Source: Isoetes taiwanensis (Eukaryota > Streptophyta > Lycopodiopsida > Isoetales > Isoetaceae). Taken from it: DNA of 64,000 bases. The translations under genes and the position numbers were made by a program. The stretch is taken from positions 1,738,001-1,802,000 of the forward strand of contig JAJEKV010000064.1 in the NCBI GenBank assembly GCA_021234155.1, read 5' to 3'. Shown here one piece after another: positions 36,637-48,794 of this stretch (positions are counted from its first letter, which is position 1; each line of letters begins with the position of its first letter). Under the pieces are notes generated by a model. It searched no databases and was not told the origin of the DNA. It saw nothing but the letters and a program-made list of their open reading frames with translations.

Positions 36637-37454
36637 ACGTACATCGTACTGAATTGAAGGACGAATTTGTGCTTTTTTGGGGTACATTTTAGATGTACAT
36701 CAAGATACTATGGTTTGTCGTTTTGTGTCAGATATGCAATGATTGCAAGATCATCCCTGACATTCCCCCCGAAATTCTTGGTTAACCACCGAACCACCGA
36801 ACCAAATTGAATGGATCCGTCCCTCCCTTTCCGAAATTCCCCCCTTTCACAGGAAGCATTAGAGGCAATTTGAGATCTCATTTCATCCCCATAAGAATCC
36901 TCCAATAGAATGGCTACCCTCTATAAACTGCAATTAATGCAAAGACCAACAACTTCATTGCTTTTGTTTTTCCCCATAACGCTTGATCCACTTTCGCCAA
37001 AATGTTTGCGCTTGTTGCATTTGATGCTTAAATGAAAAGATCTTTCTAATGATATATGGTTATGATGTATTTCAATATGGTCATATACGTTAACCTTAAA
37101 AAAATATGATTTTTTACTTATTTCTTGTACATTTATATCAAGAAAGGTATATGAATGGGTTATCATTAGATACATTTTGAGAAGACGAACCCATTGCTAC
37201 AAAAAGTGTTTGAATCGAGTTCGGATCAAAAGTTATAATGAAAAAATGATCCTACTTGAAGTTAGTTGCAACCGCATTAATTACAGTCTGCCACATAATA
37301 ATTGGAATGAGATACACTTCGAACTCTTCTCTTATTGGACAGTTTAAAAAGCTGACGTGGCATTTTAAGCATCCCTTAATGTGACAAAATGTGATCTCAT
37401 ATTTCCTCTAATGAACACCAAGGAATTTCGTAAAAAACACATGTCAATCTGCTC

Positions 37455-40400
37455 ATGGAGGGTGAGAATTCCAATGGAAGTGATGGTTCTAAGCGCAAGT
37501 ATGCCGACATTGGCCGTGTTTATGCCACAAAACAAATAAAGAAGCGTGTTGATGTGTCGGTGGATTGCATCCTCGATTCTTTGCAAACGCGCTTCGGCCC
37601 GTGATCAAAGATTAGTTTTTTGTGATCGCTTTGTTGCAAGATGACAGGCTTTTTTTCGTTTTCGAACCCGTAAATTGGAAATCCTTCCGGTTATTGTTAT
37701 GAAATCAATGATCGAAACTTGAAAGATGGACTTCAAGAAGTAAAGTCTGCTAATAGCAAAGATAAATTGGCTGCAAAACATTCAATCGTTATCAATGATT
37801 GTTGGAAAAAAAGGAGATATAAACAAGAATGTTTCTTCAAAATTGCTAAAGATACGACCAAGAAATTTATCCAAAGTCAAAGCAAGAAGAAGGAAGATAA
37901 TGTCATTAAGTGGAGCAAATGTATGGGCTTTGGCGGAAGGATGCCAAGATCAAATAGAATCGATGATTCAATCAAATGTCGTTTAAGTGAATTTTGGCTT
38001 GACAATACCAAAGTTTCACCAAAGGTTAGAGATGTCATGAAGAGGAGAACACAAGCAATACAATACCTTGATATCTCACGTGGTTTGCTCTTGTAATTGA
38101 ATCAATTCATCTTGGAGTTTATGTTTTCTTCCAAAATTCTTTTCATGACATTCTAGTACATTCTCACATTCTCTAGTACATTCTCAGTACATTCTAGTTC
38201 TCATTCGAAAGTGACCTGTTAATGAATACACATGGTTCTCATGAAATGTATTGCATTTTACATTGTTTACATAGTAGCGTAAATCTTGCAAAGATGTGCT
38301 ATTAGGTACTTTTAGATGTACATCCATTAACAGCTTACATGTCCATGCAAAATGCATTTACATGTACTTGAATATCAAAATTACATCATTCTACATTTTA
38401 GTGTACTTTCGTAATGAAGCCAAACAAATCGTACATATGTACATTAGTTGTACTAATATTGTAACATTAATGTGATGTACTAATATTGGAACATTAATTA
38501 GATGTACATTGATGTACATTGGATGTACATTGGATGTACATTGGATGTTCAAGGAACTGCTATCGGTACATTAGATGTACTTCCAGACATTAGATGTACA
38601 TTAGATGTACAAGAATGCATCGCTGAACTGGATGGACATTTTATGTACATAGAACATACATTAATTGTACAATAGTATAGTTCAATACTCTTTTGGCATC
38701 CGTTTGCCGACATCATTTTGCTAACATGGTCTTTAATGCTTTTGTTATTGCGGTGAAGCTTTATCAATAGTTTGTATATCGTAATCCCGATACCAAAATT
38801 CGCCTTGACCGGTTCGAGTATCCAAACCTGATTGCATAAGGAAATTGAAGGAGAGAAACACATGTTGTTGTGTCAAACATGAGCAAGCGGAGATCCTGGC
38901 ATGTAAAGGCCTTCAATGATATGAGGAGATCCCTACATGTTAATTGCACTTGCGGGTTGTAGTGTCTCATGCATCCCAAAGAAAACAATGGAGTATGTCA
39001 AGCAAACAAGAAAACTTTTGATAATGTTAGTATCTTGTGGAGGTCAACAAATTTCAGAAATATGTGACGGATGAATGGCATAAACTAAAATGCATCAAAG
39101 ACGAATGTGATGAATGTGGAGTGAAGAAATTAGACATCCGTCCAAACGAGGAAGATGGAATTCGTAATGTGGACCGGCAAGTATATGCATATGTCAATGA
39201 GCCATCCAAAAAGGTACATCCGTAAGGCTTAGATTAGTTGATCGAATGACAAAGCATCTGCTTTGTTAAAGAACATGAAAAATCAGCTTGCTAAGTTTAC
39301 GGATCATAACTTTACAAAAGACAATCGGGCAAGAGCAAAATTGTTTTAAAAGATGTGTTGAGAAACTCCCCGGATAATAGTGTGTTGTCTGTTGTTGACT
39401 TTGCGTAGAAACTACACATTGAAACCGAGGGACGAAGTGCAATCCGAGCATTGGAATCCTGATCAAATTAGTATTTTGGTCCATATTTCAATGATGAAAA
39501 TAGAAGGTAAGCTTAAAAAAAAGTGCATTTCTATGTTTCGGATGACAGAAGCATGACACTCATTTTGTGCAACATGGTTTTAAATTACATTTGGGGTGGC
39601 TTAAGAATAATGGAGGTGGACACATAAACCTTCATTATGTGTGGTCGGATGGTTGTGCATCTCAATTCAAATCAAGACGCATGGTATGGAATCAGAGATA
39701 CCATGTTGAAAATAAAATTCGAGTGATATGGAATTTCTTTGGATCCGCCATGGGAAAGGCACACATGATGGCGAGGCTGGTATAGCAAAGTTGTGGCTTG
39801 AGAGCGAAAGCAGAGAAAACAAAATGGCATGCCGGTGGCGGTCGCGTAAACAAAACTTGTGCGCTTTTAAGGGCCAAGGAATCGGATTGTGAAAGGGTGT
39901 TTTGGGAGGTTGGAAAAACAGATGTGAACAAAGCAAAAAGCATTCAATTGCAAGACTTTACCCTGTACTCAAGCCAGATACATTCTCAGGTCAACTATAA
40001 ACCCAAAGCAGATCCAACAAAGTTGCTATGCGCACCACTCTCGTGCTTTTGTGATGCTTGCATTAACTTCAATTGGTTGAATTGTGAGAACATTAAACAT
40101 TGTGGAGAATGGTCTCTAAAAGTTTGGAGCCCACGATCATATTGCCTCTCGTGTTGAAGCTGAAAATGATGTGGAAGTTTTGTATGCAGAGGACGAGGTC
40201 GGTTTAGATGACAATCAGAGTTTGTTTTGTATGTATTTGTGTCTTTTGCAAAGACCGCACAATGTGGAAGGTGTTTCATACTATGTTCTCATGTGCACCG
40301 GGGAAAAGCATGCATTGGAAGAAGATTCAATTGATGACTATGGAAATGAATACTCTGCGGCACTAGTGTCATTGAAGGACAATATTATGAACTAATCCCG

Positions 40401-40593
40401 TGCTGCCACAATAAGTATAAACCTTCCTACTAAGAATGTTTTGGTACCTCGAGAGACCGTGATTGGGGTTCAAATCCCATTCAAGAAAGTAAAACACAAG
40501 TTGAAGGGGCAAGCACAAACATTTCACTTGCCGATGAAGTCCATGAGACATTGTTATCACAACTTCCAAAGAATTGTAGATGACATGGACTAA
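37455..40593 (+). pseudogene. DDE-like transposase of the TIR element
   Basis: Blocks in order: a start with KRKYADIGRVYATKQIKKR (37455 on; NLS-like basic), ECFFKIAKDTTKKF and GRMPRSNRIDDSIKC (37719-38096), a TGTACA-rich intron, RNPDTKIRLDRFEYPNLI and a Cys-rich RNTCCCVKHE (about 38785-38885), DECDECGVKKL (about 39100), VVDFA/RRNYT then DEVQSEHWNPDQ (about 39390-39470), HDTHFVQHGFKLHLGWLKNN, VWSDGCASQFKSRRM then IWNFFGSAMGK (39555-39755), and in another frame a THDGEAG block. The C-terminal part (40171-40593) carries AEDEVGLDDNQ and ends IVDDMD. The D of DFA, D of SDG and D/E of HDGE fit a DDE catalytic triad. Single-base frameshifts near 39420, 39550 and 39756, a TGA at 37602 and a TAA at 40393 inactivate it. 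The same motif string (SDG..QFK, FFG, GKG..DG) occurs in unnamed repetitive proteins of plants and animals. Confidence 0.7.
38130..38670. repeat. TGTACAT-rich intron
   Basis: Between two transposase coding blocks lie many copies of TGTACATT, GATGTACA and TTAGATGTAC, with a short tandem run (GATGTACATTG) near 38505-38540. Similar clusters occur at 40670-40740 and 44450-44890. Candidate internal protein-binding sites or a simple-sequence expansion. Confidence 0.75.
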
Positions 40594-40669
40594 GTCGACT
40601 GTAGTACTTTCCTGAAATATTGTAATACTTTGTTATAAGAACTCAAGAACTGGACTACTTCAAAGTGCA

Positions 40670-40740
40670 TTATGTACATCAATGTACATAAGATGTACAA
40701 CAGATGTACATCTTATGTACATCCGTTGTACATTCCAAAT
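40670..40740. repeat. TGTACAT cluster after the transposase gene
   Basis: Seven TGTACA-type words in 70 bp, between the ends of the two convergent genes. Confidence 0.75.
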
Positions 40741-41821
40741 CTTATAAAAATTTGTTAAGTGTAAGTTGATTAGAATTGAACACAAGAAAGTTGAATTGCA
40801 TAAACACTAAAATGGTTTCACCATGGCAAAGATAAGAAATGGACAGGTTTTCATGTACAAATGGTTGATTTATTTATATTGTGGACATAAATATAACACA
40901 CCCAAAAATGAGCATGGCTCATAATTCATGACCAAGCTTCAAAATGTCGGTTAGGAGCCTGATATCTTATGACTATTGCATCATGTCTTCCAGCCCGCCC
41001 GAGAGGTCAAGAGATATCCTCTAAAGCAGTAGTCCATGCGGTTTCTATAGCACGTGCCACTGGCAAACCTTTCCATCCTACATAGCCTGCATCTTCCAGG
41101 ACACGTGCCTTCCCCCAAGGGTTGTGCAACAAGTGATTTGCTGCCAATATACCTTTCATGGTTGCTCGTTCCTCATAATTTTCAATTTGCTCAACCTTTT
41201 CCCAAAGTCCGGGAACAACAAGATAGAGGCGATAATCGGTCCCCAACCCTATGTACTTGCAACTTGTGTTGGTTTGTATTACCTCTCGGTGCAATTGAGA
41301 ACTCTATCTCTTAGTTTCTTAATAGTCTTTTGTGTTTTGGTCCATTCATCTACAAAGCAAATGAAGATCACTTAATTATGTATACACACTCATAATTGTA
41401 CCAATAAGAAAGACAAGAAGAATAGAGTACTCAAGTGCAATGAACAAAAACTTTGATACATATATTCATAACATTTGAATTTGTACATCACCAAAGTCTG
41501 CACTCAACAATGGGCCCCGAGAGGCCAATAACATGATGGCGGTTTCTCCATTCCTTGCTCAGTATATTGACTAAATTTAGGCAGCGAGCACCCAAGTTGC
41601 TGCCATAGTTTGCCAAACAAAATCTGTTCCACCGCTTTCGATATGCCATCTCTGCATTAGTCATTGGATGCTCTTTCACATAAACTATACCATCTTCGCC
41701 ATTTTGAATCCATTAAGCCATGGAATGAGCTCCATGACAAGCAATCGTCACTAGCTAATATCGGTGTCCAAGAGAAAGGACATATGTAGCTTCCTCTGAG
41801 ATTCAAAGTGGATTTGTATCT

Positions 41822-42522
41822 TTAAGTCGTCGATCGAACTGTATGTCCATAGTACTCTGGGTACTCTTTCCATACCACAGCTAATGGTTTCACAAACAAC
41901 CCCTTTTGAGGTTCAGTAGGGTGTTTGTGTGGCAGAGTCCAACACTGCTCCTGGCTGTAAACAAACTTCAGCTTTATGGAAAAAGCATCACAAATATGTT
42001 CCACAATTGGTTGAAGATTTTTAGAAGTGAGTGAAGACCAGATGGCAACATCAAACCCTTCTCTTACAAATGCTAACAGTGATGCTAACCCTGGCCTGCA
42101 GTAAAAAAACCTGTTTCCTATATTAAATTGAAGCTCATCTTTCTGGATCTGTTGGTATCTTGAGTTAATATTTTCATTCTTGTGCACACTCTTGCCCAAC
42201 ACAGAATTTAAGTCAAAGATAACGAGCTTTCTCCCTGAATTAGATGATTCACCTGTCAGCAAGAAAACACTTGAGATTCACAATTTATAATTACATTTCA
42301 GACACACAATTGAGAAAACACATTGATAATTACACGATTGTTATTTGCACAGGTGTAAGTGAGACAAATAAATTAATTTTTTCATTACTTATTGAGTACA
42401 AAGAAGCTCGGAGCATGGCTCATACAAAACTGTAATTTACAAACAAGTCAAAGGGACTATCTACCCTGTGTAGGAACAACTGCTTGTATATTCATCTCGC
42501 CTTCTACAATTAATGCCTCCAT
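41822..42522 (-). CDS. FCP1/NIF-like phosphatase domain gene fragment
   Basis: Two exons join in phase: 42522-42465 (starts MEALIVEGEMNIQAV; donor GTAGAT) and 42252-41822 (acceptor GACAG), giving 162 residues. The domain is HAD/FCP1-like: GRKLVIFDLNSVLGKS, FYCRPGLASLLAFV, FDVAIWSSLTSKNL, FVYSQEQCW and KPLAVVWKEYPEYYG. FDLN replaces the catalytic DxD, as in plant FCP1-like relatives with FDLNG, so activity is doubtful. The open frame ends TVRSTT just before the family's usual DDSP block, so the C-terminal part of the domain is missing. Unlike all surrounding transposon coding, it has no frameshift or stop and clean splice sites. It lies inside the TIR element, interrupting the minus-strand accessory gene. 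I infer capture of a host gene fragment; a host gene nested by chance cannot be excluded. Confidence 0.7.
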
Positions 42523-44449
42523 TAGATGATCCCTCCGCGTGACTTGGCATAGGCATCGCGAACTAACCGGGTGTCATCTGCATGGTGCACAAGTATTAGA
42601 GGACTATACCAACAAATAACTAATAGGAAAATAACATGTTCTACTTACAAAATGGAGCTTGGGCGTGCATCAACCACGACATCTATGAATTTGTGCATGT
42701 AAGCCACAATGTACATGCAAGGGTTGCCGGTACTAGTTTCGCATTTTAGGACGTAACACGTGAGCATCAAAGTTCTTCCTACCATGGCTTAAGCCGTTGG
42801 ATCCGAGCATCATGTTATTGATCACAAGCTTATGAAACTGCAAAATTGCAATGTGAGAATAAATCAAGCATAAGAAATTGCAATATGAGAATAATCAAAT
42901 CATAAAAACAAAACAGAAACTCATACTTACGGACCACTTTAGCATCGGGTACATAGCCTTTGACAGGAGAGGGATCTCAGATACTTGGGCTAGCTATAGA
43001 TGGAAAAGAGCTTTTCATTGGACCAGCAAGCACAAGTATTGCCAATGCCACATTTGGGCCTTGCGTAATTGGAACAAATATGTATTGGCATCTTGCAATC
43101 AAAATGCCATCCAGCCCTTCCTTTATGTTAGTGTTCGTGCATCCGCCCCACGCTCTTGAGGGAATTCACAAAATTCGGAAGGTGTCCCACGAACCGTAAA
43201 AAACTTGTGTTTCCAATCGATGGAAGATCATACAAAGGTACCGCACACAAATCCAGATTACATATTAATACATAAGATGAGTGACTTAGGGAATGAAATA
43301 ACATAAATATGTTGAAATGCTAGCCTACCTCCCATAGACATCTACCATCTTAGAGGTCAAGTCCAGCCTTCCAGCCAGAACTTCGTCAACATCACTTTGA
43401 AAGATAGAGGGTGCGGGGGCTTAGGAGGACAGTCCCTATAAGGAGTGAATGGAACCAACCTTTTCGATCCGGTTCACTAAACCGCATAAGGAAACAACAA
43501 AGATTAGCAAAAAGAATATATCTATTGTAATCAATTGTATATTACTCACCTTGTAAATTCATCACCGTTTTGAAGATCTTCTCGAGGACTGCCAGACCTT
43601 ATTTGTTATCACATCAATAGTTGCTTGTAGATCCTCTTCCTCTTCCGGTTCCCGGCTTCGGAAGGATCGGGATCAGCTTCCCTTCACTACCGTGATCGTG
43701 TCCTATGCACAAAAAAAATGTGGTTAATTACCATAAATCTGATGTTTAACAAAATTAGTTCATCTTGGACATACCTCTTTCTAGGTGGTGGTGGCACTTT
43801 TTTTGCCCTGAGATTTTCTTTTTAGAGGACATTTTTTTGTTCTTTGGAGATTTTGCCTGTTTTTTTCCTTTTGGAGTGCCATCACCAAAGATTCTTTTGC
43901 CTCCTCTTTGGAGTGGACTCAACTACCAACTCGACTTCCTCTTCCCTCGGTATCTCCCACGGGTTAAAATCTGGATCTGTGTCCTTTGTAGCTTTTTCAT
44001 GTAACAGTCCGGAACGGGACCTCGCAGATGATCTTTGAGGCGAAGTCAATCTTTCTTAGCTTCTCCAATTACTAATTTAGCACTTGGTGATGAAAGATTT
44101 TACATTGCGGCCGGCCATTGAAGGCTCTGCACCGCACCGCTTAGCTTTCTCAAGCCATCCTCTCAATTTCCTCAACTTCACTTTGCCATGTTCGAAAGGT
44201 GCAATCGCTGCGGTGTTCTATTACCGGCGCTAAAAATGTCATTGGTGATCCGGAGCTGGAAGGTAGAGGGTCTACAGATTCGGTGCGCTTATTATGCTCA
44301 AGAAAATCAGAAGAGAGTCGATGCAGATGGCTCAAGAACATCAGACCATTAAAGCCGCTTCGGGATAGGAAATTTCATCCGCAAAACAAACAAATGATCT
44401 AAATTTCAATAGACATAAAAGAACATGAAAACAGAACTAATGAGAAATA

Positions 44450-44890
44450 TATGGTACATCCCCGCCAAGCATGTACATTTCATGTACATAGAATGTACCA
44501 AATGTAAGTAACTACATTTAACTATAGCCAAATGTACATGTACATGTTCCTCAATGTACATAAAGGTACATCAATGTACCTGATGTACACCGATGTACCC
44601 GGATGTACCAATGTATCCAGTTAGGGAATGTAGATCTATGCCAAAAAAAAAAAGCACATATATGTAAAAATGCACATACTTATGAATCCATCTACGGATG
44701 CACTCTAAAGATAAATGCATGTACATCTATTTGCGAGATGTAGACTCCATTAGAGACATGTACAACCGATACAACTGCAGTCAAGCTCAAAAATAAAAGC
44801 ATCAATAAACAAGCAAATATATGCCTATGTACCTCACGCTTCTGGATGTACACTAAAAGTTATACATGTACAAGGAATAGCAATGCACCG
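44450..44890. repeat. TGTACAT/ATGTACC cluster
   Basis: Dense ATGTACAT, GATGTACC and CATGTACA words in a non-coding part of the minus-strand gene, probably an intron. Confidence 0.7.
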
Positions 44891-46433
44891 AAAAGCCATA
44901 CATGTAGAACTATGCGATTACAATAACAAATATGAATGAAGAGAAATATAAGTTTAAATTAGTTGAGAGCAATGCATACCTTTCACAAAGGGGAAACCAA
45001 GCTGAATTCAATGCCCTCATCCCATGCAACCTTTTATGCAATTACGTCTTTCATGGACCCGATATAACACAAGCGAGAAGAGGCAATAAGCATCTCGCAT
45101 GGAGCTAGCAACAACAAACCCAGTTTTAAGCAAAGCCTTGGCCACAACAGTACATGAACCGAATGTGATGAATCGCTCTATAGAAGTAGCTCCCTACGGG
45201 GTAGGGGCCTCGGTGTCGTAAACAATAGGTCCCACTCTCCCCATGAAATCCAAAATCTGTGAATGCCTTTCCCGAACCAATTCAATGCAATTAAGTTTTT
45301 CCTTTGCTTGTTCAATTGAGATTTCATGCCTTTCAATGTCTTTAGTTGCTTCACCGCAAACCAATTTCTAGCTTAGAAGAGTGTTGTTCTTTATCATGTC
45401 TACTCATAACCAAGTCTTCCAACTTGTACTTCAACACTCGAACATAACAAAGATTTCCAAAGGGATCCCGGGACAATTTGTCAAATTCTGTTTTGTCTCA
45501 TCTATTTTCTCGCAGTCTGGCTGCCAGATCTTGGATAGCATATCCTTTCTACCCTCAATCCGGGCCATGACCTTCAATGCATCCCTCCTTTTTTCTTCCA
45601 AAGGTGCTTCTACTTCATTCAATAGGTTAGTTTTCTCCTCCAACCCATGCTTAAGTAATCATTTTATTGTGTCAACATCTGATCTAGAATAAGCCGTGGC
45701 TCTAATATTCTCACGCAATACGATGTCTGTTTGATAGTTGAGGATTTACCGTTGTAGGGTCCTCTCATAACGTCCCTGAATCGAGGGTTTTGGCAAGATC
45801 TTTGGCGGTCCTAGCCACGCCCATCCAATCAACAAGCCGTCCCTTCAAGTGAAGAGCAAATGCTCGGCAAAATAGGTTGAAATATAATGGTTTGTAACCT
45901 TGTTTTTGCCATAAACCAATTCATAATATTTAAAAAATCATCTTTCCATGCGTTCACGGATTCTCCCTTCCTTGAATCCTCGTCTGCTTTTTGGAGCTTC
46001 ACCCCATACCTCGCTCATAACCATCTCTAGGTTGGGTATGTGGGCCTCGCATGTTTCTCCGCGGAGGTCTTTGGCTTGGATCACCTCGAGAACCCAAACG
46101 TAAACTCCTTGGAGGTAAAATTCCACCGGCCGGGGAAGCACCGCATCTTGCTTGGGCTGTGGTGATGAGCAAGCACTCATCATGGGGGCGTTTTGGGGCC
46201 ATAGCTAGATGAAGAATTCGTGGATCTAAATCCAAGCGAGAAGGCAGGGCGGGATAGTGAACGAGGGCAAACCAAGAAAGAATTTGGGAAAGAATTTCAA
46301 AATCCGATAATTGCGGGTTCAGAGTAGTGGATAGCCATTAATCATGGCAGTTACTAGCTGGTCATGATGACAGTTATTCCAAAAATGTGCATTCGGTACA
46401 TATGTATATGTACAAAAAGGGCTACATTTATAG

Positions 46434-46455
46434 ACACCCTTTCATGCTTTTACCC
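46434..46455 (-). repeat. Right terminal inverted repeat
   Basis: Exact inverted copy of 36615-36636. It is followed by TCCA (46456-46459). Confidence 0.9.
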
Positions 46456-46459
46456 TCCA

Positions 46460-48280
46460 GGTCTTCAATGCACGGACTGAGTATACTATATGTATCTTCT
46501 TCACATTTTTGTTTTTATAATTGTCGCAAGGTCCATATTGGAACATGGCTATATTTTATGTTTGGATGTTGCATAGGCTTAACAAAATGAATTCATAAGT
46601 ATATGTCCAATCCTTGGGCGAGTCAACACAATTGCATTAGTGCCCCTCTTTCAGTGTCATATCCACAATGTCCAATGCCAAAACAAGTCAACACAAAACA
46701 ATGAGGCTACCCTAAAATTAATGCACCTCCTCTTATTTGTAAGGTTAAACAAGATTATTTTGTTATCCATCCCTACATTTATAAGACTCTAAAGTATAGG
46801 AATCCATAGAACACTTAGAAGAAGAAATAACCCATTATTCAGAAGCAACGAGAGACAACGTCATCTACAAATGTAAGAAACTAACTTCAATTTCTACAAT
46901 AGAACCGTATCTATGCCCGACAACGCCGGGCACCCATTACTAGTTTGTTTTGGTTTAGTATTTTGTTGCTAATCTAAGGCGTTAATTAAAAAATGAACCA
47001 TTGGGATGGGGCTCAGTTGCCTTGTATGTGGATGGAATCTGATACATATTGCTCAGAATAGTCACAAGAATTGTAATAGTAAGGAAATGCATTACTTTGA
47101 ATGATTGTAATGTAACTAGAATAGTATGAAAAATAAAAAGTAAAGGAGAATATGAGCATAATCGGTAAGTTGAGCATGAAGCTCAAGGATTGTGCCATCT
47201 GTGTTGTTTTGGCTCCTAAAGATGGAGCTATGATTCAAGATAATGTGGCAAGGATTACATTCAGTTGCGGTCATCAGGTTATATTGATTTTTAAGTTGGA
47301 AGTGCTGGATGTTGAGATTTTTCATTAGTTGCATGAATAAATCTCTTTCCTATGGAAAGTTTTTGTGCGTGTGGTGCATAATGGTCAACAACCAATGGCT
47401 CACAACAAAAGCCCTCTTTTTGTGTGTGTGGTGCATAATGGGCACATGAAGGGCTTGAAGGGCGCATGTAGTGCAGTTTCCCCGCCGGCAACACATTTAT
47501 TATCATAACTTTTGATCCAGAGCTCTGTTTGAGATGATTTTTATTGCGTTGGAAAGCTCTCTCTGAGATCTTTTTGATAATGTATAATATGGATATGTTT
47601 GGTTAAGTTATCTATGCTAAAACAACAATTATTCGGCCGGGTTTGGTAGGCTTTCACATCCTACCGGTGATTATCTGAGTTGCACTATTGGATATTGTTT
47701 TATGGCTCATTCCGAATGAAGCTTGCAAAAAATTACCATGTATTTTTAGATTTTGAGGCAGTTATTAAGCAAATTCCAAGGCTTCTAGATCCTTGTGCTA
47801 ACAAGCAGAAAAGTTTCCCACTTTGGTTTCTCACCACAAGAATCCATGGAGGCCAAAGGCTGCTGTTAAATTCCAGTTGAAAAATGTTTGTATATGGGTG
47901 TTGCAAACTTTATGACTTTCAGAATAATGGGATCAATCTGCTCTATCTTTATGGTAACTTTTACTTATGTTCAACTTGTTTTATTGTGATGAAATTCAAA
48001 AGCTACAGGTGATGAAAGCCTCAAATGAATTCTAGTTTTTTTCTGGTTTGAATTCTAAAATTTTTGTCACACCGGGGGGGAGGGGGTGACGTCCCTAAGG
48101 CCCCGAAGGGACCAAAAAAAAATTTGCAACACAAACCATTAACATCCAATATATAAAAATTAAATCCCCCAACACATAACAACCATTGACATTAACAACC
48201 AACACATAACTACCATTGACATTAATTAACACAACCATTGGGTCCAACACATTTAAATTAAAATCCCTCTTAAACCCCCT
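46460..48280. other. Intergenic, no gene recognised
   Basis: AT-rich. A 66-codon open frame at 47680-47880 ([20 protein letters not shown]) reads plausibly but has no recognisable homologue or splice context. GTGGTGCATAATGG is duplicated near 47370 and 47430. A G-rich run lies at 48074-48088. Confidence 0.4.
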
Positions 48281-48287
48281 TTGGTTT

Positions 48288-48503
48288 GGGTGCATATTCA
48301 CACGGGGGTGACTCCGGACAGCGAGAGCCCTCATAATTGTATTTTGCACGTACGAAATCAACACCATATAGTATTCCGCTTGAAATCTTATAGTATTTTA
48401 CGAATCTTGTTATACAGTATAGCAAATTTTGTACTTGCATACCCCACAAACGAGGAACTTTATGTACGATGTAGATTAAGGAATAAGGGGTGAATATGCA
48501 CCC
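48288..48503. mobile_element. Possible MITE, 216 bp
   Basis: GGGTGCATATTCA at 48288-48300 is repeated as a perfect inverted copy at 48491-48503. There is no coding content. No clear target-site duplication is seen, so this is tentative. Confidence 0.4.
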
Positions 48504-48794
48504 GTATGAATATGACAGCCAGGCTTGTGACTTTCTTGACATTTGTATTGTGATCATGATCTTCATCATTGAGTTTGCTACCTCGACATGATATTGGAAT
48601 GTATGAGTAAGCTTGGCAAGAGAATTGCATGTAGAAAATATGGGTAAGCTTTTGCTTATGGACAAGCTACTGCGACATGGCTAGATTGTGATTGAGATCA
48701 TGGGCATCATCGAGACTTGATCTTCTAGGCACATGTATAGTAGATATTGTAATGAACATTACATGTTATGGTTCGTGTCATTGCACAACTGTTC

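Larger units (their letters stand above)
40990..46200 (-). pseudogene. Accessory gene of the TIR element, decayed
   Basis: Minus-strand coding blocks converge on the transposase gene. The N-terminal part has PVEFYLQGVYVWVLEVIQAK and AHIPNLEMVMSEVW (46183-45938). Then come GKNKVTNHYISTYFAEHLLF and MGVARTAKDLAKTLDSGTL (about 45900-45750), a coiled coil NEVEAPLEEKRRDALKVMAR (45643-45431), a Lys-rich segment with GKKQAKSPKNKKMSSKKK (about 43890-43800), QSDVDEVLAGRLDLTSKMVD (about 43410-43330) and a C-terminal block VPGLWEKVEQIENYEERAT ... ARAIETAWTTALEDIS (41294-41007). A short DGILIARCQYIFVPIT stretch near 43090 faintly recalls Ulp1-type proteases, too weak to call. Stops and frameshifts are numerous. 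I do not recognise the family; a second DNA-binding or complex-forming transposon protein is inference. Confidence 0.45.
36615..46455 (+). mobile_element. 9.84-kb DNA transposon with 22-bp TIRs
   Basis: The left end GGGTAAAAGCATGAAAGGGT (36615 on; 22 bp to 36636) is repeated as an exact inverted copy at 46434-46455. TCCA lies immediately outside both ends (36611-36614 and 46456-46459), consistent with a 4-bp target-site duplication. Inside are a plus-strand DDE-like transposase pseudogene, a minus-strand accessory gene and a short FCP1-like gene, plus TGTACA-rich introns and spacers. The transposase belongs to a family I know only from protein motifs, not by an established superfamily name. 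Coding decay shows an old copy, yet the ends remain perfect. Confidence 0.85.

Noticed and set aside
43030-43130. Ulp1 protease domain in the transposon accessory gene
   Set aside because: Only one short stretch (CQYIFVPIT) is suggestive; catalytic His, Asp and Cys could not be placed.
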